A stretch of 38,390 bases of DNA, from positions 1 to 38,390 of IMG/VR virus record IMGVR_UViG_3300045999_005420, one strand, 5' to 3'. The translations under genes were made by a program, and so were the position numbers. Source of the stretch: a virus. The notes beneath the pieces are model-generated. The model was not told where the DNA came from. It searched no databases and saw only the letters and a list, made by a program, of their open reading frames with translations. Position 1 is the first letter of the stretch; each line of letters starts with the position of its first letter. Below, piece after piece: positions 1 to 7,041 of this stretch.

Positions 1-127
1 TGGCCTTCTCGGCTCCGAATCGCTCCGTAAGCTCGGCCTTCGTCATATAGACGCGCCGTCCGACCCACCGCACCTCAGACCATTCACGGGACGGGTTAGT
101 CAGCCAGTCTTTCCATGCAACGTGGTC
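1..127. repeat. Left copy of 127-bp terminal identity (circular closure)
   Basis: Bases 1-127 are identical to 38264-38390. The repeat lies inside the portal reading frame, which continues seamlessly across the junction. This is what a circular contig overlap looks like; 127 is also a common assembler k-mer length. It is most likely an assembly overlap of a circular or circularly permuted genome rather than a true terminal repeat. Confidence 0.95.
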
Positions 128-685
128 GCACTGGACTTCCTCGTAAACGACTTCCTCTGTCGCTTCCGGCGTCTCGACCTCTCCAACCTCATCACGGTCA
201 GCGTCTTCCTCACCCTCGCCTAGCTCAATGTCCTGTTCAGGATTGATGCTCCGCATATGCGGGATGTAGCGCACCCACACTTGGCCACGGCCCGGCAGGA
301 GATAGTCCAGAACGCAGAGCTTAACGCGCCCGTCAAAATCATACTGATCGAGGCTGAACCCTAGCGCCCGTTCCAACACATCGGACGCCACCTTGCCTAC
401 GGGGTCTTCATCCCGATACCGGCGAGAGACAAGCGGGACCGGCTGCTTGGCATAGATAGCAGGCTGAAGCGTCTGGACGTTGGACCAGAGGATAGCAAAG
501 CGACGGCGCGAGAAGTCCACGGACGGACGGCCAGCCTGGTTCCGGTTCTCGTTCTTGAACCGGCGCACGATGATGTCGCCAGCCCGCCACCACGGCTGAA
601 GCTCTTTCTCAGCGAGGTTGATCTCGTCAATCCACTTGGTGACGAGGTTCACACCCTCTTGATTTTCAGGTTCGGTGGGAAGCAT
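1..685 (-). CDS. Portal protein, N-terminal part (continues at 38263)
   Basis: This is the N-terminal 228 codons of the portal; the gene is split by the window edge and continues from 38263 to 36861, giving 695 residues in total. The ATG at 685 follows a GAGGGG ribosome site and reads MLPTEPENQEGVNLV. The N-terminus is rich in Trp/Arg helices (WWRAGDIIVRRFKNENRN) followed by a wing-like segment with LPGRGQVWVRYIP, a pattern seen in P22-type portals. A very acidic insert (about residues 155-180) precedes the VRWVGRRVYMTKAEL segment that joins the other part. Portal dodecamers form the DNA entry and exit vertex and dock terminase. TerL lies 60 bp upstream in the same operon. Confidence 0.9.
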   Translation of the reverse strand, partial: MLPTEPENQEGVNLVTKWIDEINLAEKELQPWWRAGDIIVRRFKNENRNQAGRPSVDFSRRRFAILWSNVQTLQPAIYAKQPVPLVSRRYRDEDPVGKVASDVLERALGFSLDQYDFDGRVKLCVLDYLLPGRGQVWVRYIPHMRSINPEQDIELGEGEEDADRDEVGEVETPEATEEVVYEEVQCDHVAWKDWLTNPSREWSEVRWVGRRVYMTKAELTERFGAEKA

Positions 686-745
686 AGCCCCTCGCAAGCG
701 TTAGCGGGACAATAACTTGCGCGAGACGGCTTGTCGATAGAACGT

Positions 746-2335
746 CTATGCGCGTTCGTAGGCGCTTCTAACCGGCTGGCTGGCTAGCAAGTCATCCCAC
801 GTCATGTCTTGAACGCCACGGATCGGCCCCTTGTCCTCAGCCTCTGGCGGCAGCAACGCCGGATGCACTTCATCCAAGGCGCGGCCCATCAGCGACAAGT
901 TATCAACGTCGTCGTCATGCTTGCCAGCGGGGAACTTGAGATACTCGGCCACAATCGCGTCGCCCTCTGGCCCCTCCGGTATGTGAACCATTCCCATTGC
1001 CGCCCGTGATTGTGCGCCCCGCGCTCGCGTTGGTTTGTCCTGGATGCTTGGCATCCATTCCAGACGGCAACCAATCCCGCGCTCTTTCATCCGACGTTTT
1101 AGCATCGGCTCGATTGCCTTCTGAATCACGCCAGCCTCGCCGAACCACGCAGCGGGCTTGTGCCGTGCCACTAGGTCAATCTTGGCTTCAATCCATTTGT
1201 CTGCCGTCTCTTGCGCCTTGTATCCGCCCGGCAGCAGCCACATCCCGCCTTCATGGTCCACACCCCAGACCCGATGCACGGTCCAGTCTCCGCCGTCCTC
1301 GGTCACGGCGTAGTCAGACGTTCCGTACTTGCGCAGTTTCTTTGGCAGGCTTTCCAGCTTGTATCGCGTGAAATACTCCCGTTTGAAGAACGTGCCGTCA
1401 TCCGGCGACGGGCTTTGCTGATACAGCGCGGACCATGTGCGGGCATTGGCCTTAAACGTTTTCCAATGCCCCGACGAAAACCATTCCGGCCACAGAAACT
1501 CTCCCACCTTACGGCCTAGCGGGTCATCTTCCTTTGCCTCAGCGGGCAGACAAAGCACTTCCCACACATCGCCATCACGGCACAGGATCGGTCCTGATTC
1601 ACCGTCATAGCCTTCTGGCAGGATTGCTCCCGCTAGATCGTCTTCATGCCAGCGCGTCTGGATCAGCACGATGCGTCCACCAGGCTTGAGGCGCGTCTTC
1701 AGGCTATCCTCGAACTCCTCTTTGGTGCGCTTGCGGATCACCTCGGAATCCGCCTCTTGCCTGCCCTTGATGGGGTCATCCACCACGATCAGGTCGCCAC
1801 GGTTGCCGGTAATGCCGGAAAGGATACCGCCACCCATCAGCTCGTTTTCGTTAGTCAGTGACCACTCGTCAGCCGCTGCGCTTTCAGAGCCTAGCCCACA
1901 GCCAAAGATGTCGCTGTAAACGGGCTGCTTAACAATCGACCGCGCTCGCCTGCCAATCTTGCGGGCGAGGTCGCTGGCATAGGTTGCCACAATGACGTTG
2001 CGCCGCTTGCGCTTGCCCATGAACCACACAGGGAAGATGACACTAGCGTAGGTGGACTTAGCCGAACCGGGCGGCATGAAAACCATGAGCCGCGTTATGT
2101 CCCCACGCTCAACAGCCTCCAGCTTTTCAATCAGCAGCCGGTGATGCGATGCGGGTGGCTGGCGTATCGGCTGATACAGCAGGCTCTCGGTGTCCGCGTC
2201 ATCGTCAATCGGCGCACCTGGAATGTCGATCAAGCCGCAAAAGTCTAGCAGGCTTCTCCTGCCTAGCTCGCATTGCGCCGCCCGAACGTCAGCCGCGCTG
2301 AACTGGAATGCTGGCGAGAGCGCGAAGCTGGTCAT
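746..2335 (-). CDS. Terminase large subunit (TerL)
   Basis: DNA-packaging motor, 529 aa, combining an N-terminal ATPase and a C-terminal RNase H-fold nuclease. Visible motifs: a Walker A-like loop MPPGSAKST at residues 87-95, Walker B DLIVVDDP at about 181-188, a coupling-type segment QTRWHEDDLAG at about 226-236, and nuclease acidic residues in TSDYAVTEDGGDW (D341, D350) and in KHDDDVDNL (about 472-480). The length is normal for the family. The start overlaps the end of the small subunit by 47 bp, and the portal follows 60 bp downstream, which is the standard packaging order. The protein acts at the portal vertex to translocate and cut DNA. Function is secure; whether packaging is headful or site-specific is not visible. 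Confidence 0.96.
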   Translation of the reverse strand: MTSFALSPAFQFSAADVRAAQCELGRRSLLDFCGLIDIPGAPIDDDADTESLLYQPIRQPPASHHRLLIEKLEAVERGDITRLMVFMPPGSAKSTYASVIFPVWFMGKRKRRNVIVATYASDLARKIGRRARSIVKQPVYSDIFGCGLGSESAAADEWSLTNENELMGGGILSGITGNRGDLIVVDDPIKGRQEADSEVIRKRTKEEFEDSLKTRLKPGGRIVLIQTRWHEDDLAGAILPEGYDGESGPILCRDGDVWEVLCLPAEAKEDDPLGRKVGEFLWPEWFSSGHWKTFKANARTWSALYQQSPSPDDGTFFKREYFTRYKLESLPKKLRKYGTSDYAVTEDGGDWTVHRVWGVDHEGGMWLLPGGYKAQETADKWIEAKIDLVARHKPAAWFGEAGVIQKAIEPMLKRRMKERGIGCRLEWMPSIQDKPTRARGAQSRAAMGMVHIPEGPEGDAIVAEYLKFPAGKHDDDVDNLSLMGRALDEVHPALLPPEAEDKGPIRGVQDMTWDDLLASQPVRSAYERA

Positions 2336-2720
2336 CTGTCAGTGAGCCTACATCAAGCCGGTTGTCTGTGCGAATAGGCTGGCCATCCGGGCCGCTATGT
2401 TCTTGCGCCTGCACGTCTTTCCAACCGTGATTGTTCTTCAAGTCGAAGATGATGCCCGGCGTGAACGTGGCTTTATCGGTCAGCCGTTGCTCAAGCCAAT
2501 CGCCAATCCGTAGCTTGGCCCTTTTGACCGTGCGGGAAAAGTCAGCGCCATAACCAGCATAGTTGCTGAATGTCTCACGGTCGTCAAAGCCCAGATAGTA
2601 GCTTAGGCCTGACAGCGTAGGTCGTTTGCCGTCGTCACTGCAAAGCGCGAAATAGCCCTCTACCTGATCGGCAAAGGACTTGTGGTCGCTGTACAGGCGC
2701 GGACGGCCAAAGTCGTCCAT
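2289..2720 (-). CDS. Terminase small subunit (P22 gp3-like)
   Basis: 143 aa. The sequence MDDFGRPRLYSDHKSF, then SGLSYYLGFDDRETFSNY and a basic helix KRAKLRIGDWLEQRL, followed by GIIFDLKNNHGWKDV, matches the P22 gp3/DNA-packaging small-terminase type, which recognises the packaging start on phage DNA and stimulates TerL. It has a helical N-terminal DNA-binding region and a flexible C-terminus that overlaps the TerL start by 47 bp. The ATG at 2720 lies behind an untranslated leader of about 119 bp that contains a hairpin (2816-2836). Identity rests on motif recognition and on position in front of TerL. Confidence 0.88.
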   Translation of the reverse strand: MDDFGRPRLYSDHKSFADQVEGYFALCSDDGKRPTLSGLSYYLGFDDRETFSNYAGYGADFSRTVKRAKLRIGDWLEQRLTDKATFTPGIIFDLKNNHGWKDVQAQEHSGPDGQPIRTDNRLDVGSLTDDQLRALASIPVQRG

Positions 2721-2815
2721 GTGTCCTCAGTCTGGTTTGCGTCTAGCCTTATTGCCTTAGCGCGGGCTTAGAGCGTGGGGATGATGCCTTAGCGGGGTTG
2801 GCGGGTCAAGTGGTT

Positions 2816-2836
2816 GGCGGGGCCGAAGCCCCTGCC
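2816..2836 (-). terminator. Hairpin with UUCG loop between early genes and terS
   Basis: On the minus strand, GGGGC and GCCCC close a TTCG loop, extended by GGC/GCC around one bulged A. No T-run follows, so this is at best an attenuator or an mRNA-stabilising hairpin. It sits just after the stop of the 56-aa gene at 2840 and upstream of terS, where separation of early and late transcription would be useful. Downstream, the decamer CGCTAAGGCA occurs twice in the terS leader. Confidence 0.35.
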
Positions 2837-2839
2837 GGT

Positions 2840-3010
2840 TTAGGAGGCCCAGTGAAGGGCCTCGCGCTTCGCTTCGTAGTTCGTCAGGTTGAGGCCCGTC
2901 CGCATCCCGTTGGCTTTGCAGAACTGCTCGATCGCGGCGAACACTTTGCAGCGGCCCGAATAGGTTTCCATCAGGGCGGGGATTTCGGCGGCGGTCAGGG
3001 GGAAGGTCAT
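2840..3010 (-). CDS. Small hypothetical protein (56 aa)
   Basis: The ATG at 3010 is chosen because an AGGAA ribosome site lies about nine bases upstream; longer readings start inside the conserved leader element. The product begins MTFPLTAAEIPALMETYSG and ends REALHWAS. It is soluble and probably helical, with two Cys. I do not recognise a family. It is preceded by leader element A (3033-3090), so it probably has its own promoter and is the last gene of the leftward early arm before terS. Confidence 0.6.
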   Translation of the reverse strand: MTFPLTAAEIPALMETYSGRCKVFAAIEQFCKANGMRTGLNLTNYEAKREALHWAS

Positions 3011-3059
3011 CTGCTTAGTTCCTGCCGGGTGCTGCTTGATTGCCGCGCCCCGTTGATTT

Positions 3060-3088
3060 GTTATCCCACATAGGCAGATCTTACGCAA
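3060..3088 (-). promoter_or_regulatory. Leader/promoter element, copy A
   Basis: Bases 3033-3090 align without gaps to 3628-3685 with 47 of 58 identities. Read leftward, a TTGCGT hexamer (3083-3088) is separated by 17 bp from GATAAC (3060-3065), a spacing expected for a sigma70-like promoter. The intervening ATCTGCC and ATGTGG are also conserved, which is unusual for a plain spacer and suggests an operator or a specialised factor site. A start at about 3053 would give a 43-nt leader to the ATG at 3010. Confidence 0.5.
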
Positions 3089-3127
3089 TAGGGAAAATGC
3101 ACGATGGACAAAAAAAGATTCCTGGCT

Positions 3128-3298
3128 CTATTTCAAGCCGTGCTGCAATGCCATGCGGATAGCTACAGCAGCCGGGCCGCTAGGGCCTAGCTTGGCGTAG
3201 TTCTGCGCGGTCTTGGGGCTGACCATGAGCCACCGGCCGGCCGCTTGTTGCGACAGGCCGAGGGTTGCGAGGGCTGCGCGATATTCAGCGGGGGTCAT
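3128..3298 (-). CDS. Small XRE/Cro-type helix-turn-helix protein (56 aa)
   Basis: Reads MTPAEYRAALATLGLSQQAA, then GRWLMVSPKTAQNYAKLGPS, then GPAAVAIRMALQHGLK. LGLSQQAAGRWLMVSPKTAQNYA is a minimal helix-turn-helix of the XRE/Cro kind found as tiny phage proteins, with AGRWL as the turn region and SPKTAQNY as the recognition helix. It starts at 3298, overlapping the upstream gene by 14 bp. Likely a DNA-binding regulator or terminase-proximal accessory factor; the target is unknown. Confidence 0.65.
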   Translation of the reverse strand: MTPAEYRAALATLGLSQQAAGRWLMVSPKTAQNYAKLGPSGPAAVAIRMALQHGLK

Positions 3299-3449
3299 GC
3301 GGCGTCTCTAGGGCCAGAATGGCGGAGCGGACAAGAGCCAGCCACGGGCCAAACGGCTCGAACACTTCTCGTCCAGCGCAGTGCCATTGGCTCAAAATGT
3401 TGCCCTCGCTCACCCGCAAGGCGGCGAGGGCCTTATCTGCCGGGGTCAT
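3285..3449 (-). CDS. Small hypothetical protein (54 aa)
   Basis: Starts with ATG at 3449, sharing ATGA with the stop of the upstream gene, and ends at 3285 within the next gene. Reads MTPADKALAALRVSEGNILS and continues QWHCAGREVFEPFGPWLALV, ending LETPHDPR. Its opening MTPA matches the next gene. No family recognised. The tight overlaps on both sides argue that it is translated by coupling. Confidence 0.5.
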   Translation of the reverse strand: MTPADKALAALRVSEGNILSQWHCAGREVFEPFGPWLALVRSAILALETPHDPR

Positions 3450-3604
3450 GCAGCCCCCTTTGCGCGGAGGCTTTCGTAGAGGTCGGAAACCATCTGGTCG
3501 AACTTGTCAGCACCGCAGATGGCCTTGATTGCGTCTTGAGCGGTCATGCCCGAGACCATCAGGCGGGCGATCTGGACGGTGATGGCGGCGTTTGCGGTAA
3601 TCAT
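3446..3604 (-). CDS. Small hypothetical protein (52 aa)
   Basis: The ATG at 3604 gives MITANAAITVQIARLMVSGM and then TAQDAIKAICGADKFDQMVS. I prefer this start to an earlier one at 3727 because the upstream stretch is the conserved leader element B. It is helical with no recognised domain. It opens a three-gene chain (3604 to 3128) linked by ATGA and 14-bp overlaps. Confidence 0.55.
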   Translation of the reverse strand: MITANAAITVQIARLMVSGMTAQDAIKAICGADKFDQMVSDLYESLRAKGAA

Positions 3605-3654
3605 CTTGTCGGTTCCGTTCCGGCTAGTGCTTGATTGCCCTGCGCCGATGAACC

Positions 3655-3683
3655 CTTGTCCCACATGGGCAGATGTTACGCAA
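3655..3683 (-). promoter_or_regulatory. Leader/promoter element, copy B
   Basis: Second copy of the 58-bp element (3628-3685). Leftward TTGCGT at 3678-3683, 17 bp, then GACAAG at 3655-3660. The conserved distal part TGCTTGATTGCC (3628-3639) lies in the 5' leader of both downstream genes. The -10-like hexamer is weaker than in copy A. Expected start at about 3648, 44 nt before the ATG at 3604. Confidence 0.45.
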
Positions 3684-3711
3684 TACCCCTTGAGCGTTTT
3701 TTGCGTATTTT

Positions 3712-4281
3712 TTATTCCGCCATCCATTCGCCAGACAGCGCTTTGAAATCAGGCCGCTCCGTAAACGGCTCCCGCCACATAGCAGGCTCAACCCAACACA
3801 CTTTGTTATTCGGGAACGCGCCTATCGTGCCGTCATCCATCTCCATAACGTGCAGGTGTTTGTGTTGCTCGCTCATGTCGGCCAGCGATGAGCCGGTGAA
3901 GTCGATTGAGAACCGATACCTGGCACCGCGCCGATCCGGCAGGATTTGTGCCTTCATGCGGCGATTGAACTCAAACGCATGGACGCCGAACTCGCTTGAA
4001 AAACAATCCCACGGCTGAACGTATGTGTAATCGACTGCCTCATTCGGAGAGCGGGGCTTGTCGGGTATTTTCCAGCAAAACGCCTCAATCGGGGCGAGGA
4101 ACCCAGCCCCCGCGCCATACTCGGTCAGGACGCATTGGAACTCTAGCGACTTGCCCTGCACCACACGAAGGCCGTGAATGATGCACGGGAGATACTGACC
4201 ATGACCGTCCTCTAGGTCGCGCGTGTATTCCTTGCGGATGTAGCCGGAGAAAAAGCGGTCGAATGAGCCGATGATATACAC
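3712..4281 (-). CDS. Hypothetical protein (189 aa)
   Basis: Starts with GTG at 4281, behind an AAAGG site six bases upstream, and reads MYIIGSFDRFFSGYIRKEYT. It is rich in aromatic residues and contains PWDCFSSEFGVHAFEFNRRM and a C-terminal half with KHLHVMEMDDGTIGAFPNNK. No signal peptide or membrane segment. I do not recognise the family. About 96 bp separate it from the gene upstream. The stop is followed by an A-rich stretch without a hairpin, then leader element B. Confidence 0.65.
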   Translation of the reverse strand: MYIIGSFDRFFSGYIRKEYTRDLEDGHGQYLPCIIHGLRVVQGKSLEFQCVLTEYGAGAGFLAPIEAFCWKIPDKPRSPNEAVDYTYVQPWDCFSSEFGVHAFEFNRRMKAQILPDRRGARYRFSIDFTGSSLADMSEQHKHLHVMEMDDGTIGAFPNNKVCWVEPAMWREPFTERPDFKALSGEWMAE

Positions 4282-4377
4282 GGCAAGCCTTTCATGGGTT
4301 GAGCGGGGCGCGGCGGGCCAGTGACTTCCCGTGATCCGCGCCCACCAGTCCCTCTAACTACTGGCTGCTCAATGGGG

Positions 4378-4557
4378 TTAGCGCCGCTCCTTGGCGCGTT
4401 GAAACTGCCGCATGAACGCACCCGGCGGATCGTCATGCTTATCAGCAATGCGAAACACTGGCATTCCAGCTTCCGCACGATGGGCAAGCCACTTATCGCG
4501 GGCCTTTTGGCTTTTCTCGCAGGCGTAGGTGCGGACTGCGGTGATCGGGTCATTCAT
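4378..4557 (-). CDS. Small hypothetical protein downstream of ninB-like gene (59 aa)
   Basis: The ATG at 4557 overlaps the stop of the NinB-like gene by 8 bp, so translation is probably coupled. The product MNDPITAVRTYACEKSQKAR DKWLAHRAE... ends in the very basic MRQFQRAKERR, typical of a small nucleic-acid-associated or nin-region protein. No family recognised. Confidence 0.55.
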   Translation of the reverse strand: MNDPITAVRTYACEKSQKARDKWLAHRAEAGMPVFRIADKHDDPPGAFMRQFQRAKERR

Positions 4558-4945
4558 TAGGCTGGTCGCTCCAAACGATACCATTGCGGTTGCCCCATTC
4601 AAAAACCAATGACAGCAAGCCGGTGAATTCTTCTTTGCTTAGGCTGGACGAGGATCGGCCTAGCCCGACCATTCCGGTGCCGTCCAGGTTTGGGACCATG
4701 CGCGTTTCACGGTCCAAGGCGTCCATAAACAACAGCTTGTAATCGTCCGGCGAGAGTTTGAGGCCGTGATAATCTCGCTGTCTGGCAATGTCACCAAGCG
4801 CGGCCCACAGGGCGCTGTTCTGGTCGATGCTTCGTGTCGGGCCATGATAGACAATCTTGCTGCCTAGAGGGACGCCCTGCGCCCACTTGCTGGCACGGTC
4901 TCGGTCAGCTTGTGAACGCAGGGTGATGACGGCACGGTCAGACAC
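4550..4945 (-). CDS. ninB: NinB/Orf-like recombination protein
   Basis: 131 aa, starting at GTG 4945. The segment TRSIDQNSALWAALGDIARQ, followed by LSPDDYKLLFMDALDRETRM and a C-terminal FTGLLSLVFEWGNRNGIVW, is the NinB family pattern (IDQN, W-x-x-L-x-D-I). Lambda NinB/Orf binds ssDNA and helps load recombinase, substituting for RecFOR. Here it lies directly behind an ERF annealing protein and a small SSB-like protein, forming one recombination module. Length is close to lambda NinB. Confidence 0.8.
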   Translation of the reverse strand: MSDRAVITLRSQADRDRASKWAQGVPLGSKIVYHGPTRSIDQNSALWAALGDIARQRDYHGLKLSPDDYKLLFMDALDRETRMVPNLDGTGMVGLGRSSSSLSKEEFTGLLSLVFEWGNRNGIVWSDQPNE

Positions 4946-4948
4946 GGC

Positions 4949-5239
4949 TTACCACGGGGCGTTGTCGTCGAACGGGTCAATACGTCCAGCCGGGCCGCTA
5001 AACTCTCGGTTATTGATCGGGGCCTCAATCTGGCGAGCGGGCTTAATCTGACCGCCAAGCATCGTGCCGTATTGACCCTTTGCCCAGACGGCCACGTCCA
5101 TCTTCACCACGTCGCCGGGCTTTGCGCCATCAGGAATGACGACAAGCGCGGACCCTTTCCAATCCGGCCCCTTTTCGTTTTTCTTCTCGCGCTCTTTGTA
5201 GATCGTGAGGTCGCCGGGTCGGGCTTCATATCCAGCCAT
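4949..5239 (-). CDS. Small SSB-like protein with acidic C-terminal tip (putative)
   Basis: 96 aa: MAGYEARPGDLTIYKEREKK, a lysine-rich strand, NEKGPDWKGSALVVIPDG, then MDVAVWAKGQYGTMLGGQIK. This alternation of short beta strands resembles small OB-fold ssDNA-binding proteins of phages. The last ten residues, IDPFDDNAPW, look like the acidic tip of bacterial SSB (DDDIPF) that recruits partner proteins. It overlaps the ERF stop by one base (TAATG) and precedes ninB by 3 bp. The SSB role is inferred from the tail and the neighbours. Confidence 0.55.
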   Translation of the reverse strand: MAGYEARPGDLTIYKEREKKNEKGPDWKGSALVVIPDGAKPGDVVKMDVAVWAKGQYGTMLGGQIKPARQIEAPINNREFSGPAGRIDPFDDNAPW

Positions 5240-5934
5240 TAGGTCAATGCTCCAAGTTCGCGGCCACGCCGATCAAAGGCGTCCCGCATTTCAATGCGCC
5301 AACCTTTCGGGAGAGCGCGGATTTGGTCGTCATGGTCTTGCGCCCACGTTCGCCATTCTTGCGTTGTGGTCAGCACATCAACGTCTGCCAGCCAAACGTT
5401 GAAATGGTCGCCCCATCCTTCCTTTTTGGCTTGAGCCGCCGACATTCCAGAACCCTCAGCCTTGTACCAATCGGGGCCTTCGGGGTGAACGCTGATTGAC
5501 GGGTTTTTCTCGACCTTGAGGCCAGACGCTGCGTTGCCGTCGTCATCCTCAACCGGCGCAAGGCCGAGCATAGCCATGAGCGCAAAGCGCCTCCCGTATG
5601 TCGTTGCTGACCCCGCCTCATGCGGGGACCATTTGGTCAGCGGCATATCGAAATCAGTCTCGATCCACTCGCCGCTTTCGTGAACAATTCGCGTGGTGAT
5701 GCAAAGGGTCTTGGCCTCCGTGTTTGTCGCACCAGGCCCCTGAATGACGCACAAGCCGTTATCAGACAGCGCATCGCGGCTGGCCTCGATACAGTCGGCA
5801 AGCGTCGCGTATTTTGCCGCCTTGCCGTTCTTTTTGAACCCGTCGTTTTCAGTGGTCTTTGCCACTCCCTCCATCGCATTGACGGCGGTAACCAGCGCGG
5901 GGCTGATTTTGGTTAGTGTGTCGCTGCTTCGCAT
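5239..5934 (-). CDS. erf: ERF-family single-strand annealing protein
   Basis: 231 aa. The ATG at 5934 is chosen over an upstream GTG-type reading because GGAGGAA lies eight bases before it. It contains the ERF core: KKNGKAAKYATLADCIEASR, then DFDMPLTKWSPHEAGSATTY followed by GRRFALMAMLGLAPVEDDDG. ERF proteins form rings that anneal complementary strands and can circularise terminally redundant phage DNA, as in P22. The C-terminal part (after residue 130) is less conserved and carries a WGDHFNVWLADVDVL helix. It is followed immediately by SSB-like and NinB-like genes. Confidence 0.88.
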   Translation of the reverse strand: MRSSDTLTKISPALVTAVNAMEGVAKTTENDGFKKNGKAAKYATLADCIEASRDALSDNGLCVIQGPGATNTEAKTLCITTRIVHESGEWIETDFDMPLTKWSPHEAGSATTYGRRFALMAMLGLAPVEDDDGNAASGLKVEKNPSISVHPEGPDWYKAEGSGMSAAQAKKEGWGDHFNVWLADVDVLTTTQEWRTWAQDHDDQIRALPKGWRIEMRDAFDRRGRELGALT

Positions 5935-6134
5935 TTGGCTTCCTCCATTGCCTTGTCGTATTGTTGCAGGGCGGTACGACAATCGCGGACGTATCTCGCT
6001 GCGTCAGGGCCGGGTTTGTGCTGGAACGATTGCAGCATCACACGGACACTGAGGCGCGTGGCCGGTCCGTAAACGCCGCCACGGTCTAGCTCTAACTGGC
6101 CGTTGTGAAAACGGGCAAGCGGCCGGTCAGTCAT
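5913..6134 (-). CDS. Small hypothetical protein (73 aa)
   Basis: Starts at ATG 6134, overlapping the upstream gene by 8 bp, and runs 22 bp into erf; it carries the erf ribosome site inside its 3' end. The product MTDRPLARFHNGQLELDRGG continues VYGPATRLSVRVMLQSFQHK and ends EEAKCEAATH. Probably a soluble alpha/beta protein. No family recognised. Confidence 0.55.
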   Translation of the reverse strand: MTDRPLARFHNGQLELDRGGVYGPATRLSVRVMLQSFQHKPGPDAARYVRDCRTALQQYDKAMEEAKCEAATH

Positions 6135-6321
6135 CGGACTTCACCGCTACGGCATTGCCCAGACGGGCCGTTGCCCTCCAGAGCCGATCAAGCTGGTCGG
6201 GTTGCAGATCGGTCAGGCGCTCAACGTTGCCGATTGCGACGGTCAGAGCTGACATTGTGGCCTCAAACGTAATCGTCTGATTGCGAAGGCCGCGCATGGA
6301 TTCGATGATGTCGGTCATCAT
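6127..6321 (-). CDS. Small hypothetical protein (64 aa)
   Basis: ATGATG at 6321/6318, with the first sharing ATGA with the upstream stop. MMTDIIESMRGLRNQTITFE ATMSALTVAIG... is predicted helical with an amphipathic pattern and an acidic C-terminus. No family recognised. Member of the chain of overlapping early genes 6987-5239. Confidence 0.5.
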   Translation of the reverse strand: MMTDIIESMRGLRNQTITFEATMSALTVAIGNVERLTDLQPDQLDRLWRATARLGNAVAVKSDD

Positions 6322-6497
6322 TCAAAATCCGCGTATTTAGCAGCGTCGCGGGCGCGGTCTGCCATATCGGCTAGGCGGTCGGTCATGGCGTCGTAAGCGT
6401 TAGCCTCGGCCAGCGCCTGCGCTTCATCCTCGCCCATGCCTTGCTCCTCATACAGGCTGGCGAGACGTTCCATTTCCTCGATATAGAGTTCTTTCAT
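6318..6497 (-). CDS. Small acidic helical protein (59 aa)
   Basis: ATG at 6497 (ATGA overlap with the 108-aa gene upstream). MKELYIEEMERLASLYEEQG MGEDEAQALA... is a strongly acidic, almost entirely helical protein with heptad-like spacing, as in small phage antagonists of host enzymes. No specific match. Both ends overlap neighbours, supporting expression. Confidence 0.55.
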   Translation of the reverse strand: MKELYIEEMERLASLYEEQGMGEDEAQALAEANAYDAMTDRLADMADRARDAAKYADFE

Positions 6498-6820
6498 TTC
6501 GCGGATCCCGTAATGTCAGCGGCAATGGCGAGCCATCCGGACGGAGCCGACGCTTTGGCTTCCTCAGCCAGTTCGGCCAAGCGGTAGTCAGTGGCCACCG
6601 CGATCAGGTAGCGGGCCGATTTCGGGAACGCCTCGCGTTGTTCCTCCAGCCAGTTTTCAAGGTCTTCCTCCGCAATGGCAAGGGCAACAGCCCGTTCTGC
6701 TATTGCAAAGCCTTCGTCCTGATACTCGTATGCGCCGGGCCAGTCGCGGCAACGAAAGCCGTCGCCGTTCTCCATCGCGTACTGGTCAAGTGCGTTGTCG
6801 AGTTGCGTTTGGATAGTCAT
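6494..6820 (-). CDS. Hypothetical early protein (108 aa)
   Basis: The ATG at 6820 is favoured over GTG 6823 because GGAGG lies seven bases upstream. The product is acidic, contains WPGAYEYQDEGFAIAERAVA and a helical run EEDLENWLEEQREAFPKSAR. No recognised domain. Its start codon shares one base with the upstream stop, so it is the second gene of the leftward early transcript. Confidence 0.6.
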   Translation of the reverse strand: MTIQTQLDNALDQYAMENGDGFRCRDWPGAYEYQDEGFAIAERAVALAIAEEDLENWLEEQREAFPKSARYLIAVATDYRLAELAEEAKASAPSGWLAIAADITGSAK

Positions 6821-6987
6821 CACATTGCCTCCATGCGGCGCTGCATTTCGTTGTTGAGCGGGCGGATAAACGTCAGATAACGCTGCGTCATATCCAAGTC
6901 GCCAGCGGCGCGGGCCACACGGGCCTTGGCCATCAACTCGCGCTGTGCGGCCAGAAGGTCGGTGTTGGTCATTTCTTCAATCGGCAT
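6820..6987 (-). CDS. First gene of leftward early operon, small protein (55 aa)
   Basis: ATG at 6987 follows GGGAGAG. MPIEEMTNTDLLAAQRELMA KARVARAAGD... is a small, helical, charged protein of unknown role. It is the promoter-proximal gene, about 17 nt after the expected transcription start of the promoter at 7011-7039, so it should be among the first phage products made. Promoter-proximal small proteins of phages are often host-takeover factors; that is inference only. Confidence 0.6.
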   Translation of the reverse strand: MPIEEMTNTDLLAAQRELMAKARVARAAGDLDMTQRYLTFIRPLNNEMQRRMEAM

Positions 6988-7010
6988 AACGTCTCTCCCT
7001 TGTTGCCACC

Positions 7011-7039
7011 ATAAAACACGGCACCCGGCAAACCGTCAA
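7011..7039 (-). promoter_or_regulatory. Leftward early promoter
   Basis: Read leftward: -35 TTGACG (7034-7039), exactly 17 bp, -10 TTTTAT (7011-7016). The predicted start at about 7004 leaves a short leader with GGGAGAG before the ATG at 6987. This is the best sigma70-type promoter in the control region and drives the 6987-to-2840 early genes. Confidence 0.65.
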
Positions 7040-7041
7040 GC

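Noticed and set aside
3060-3070. DnaA box in leader element A
   Set aside because: TTATCCCACA differs from the DnaA box TTATCCACA by one inserted base, and the corresponding place in copy B is different.
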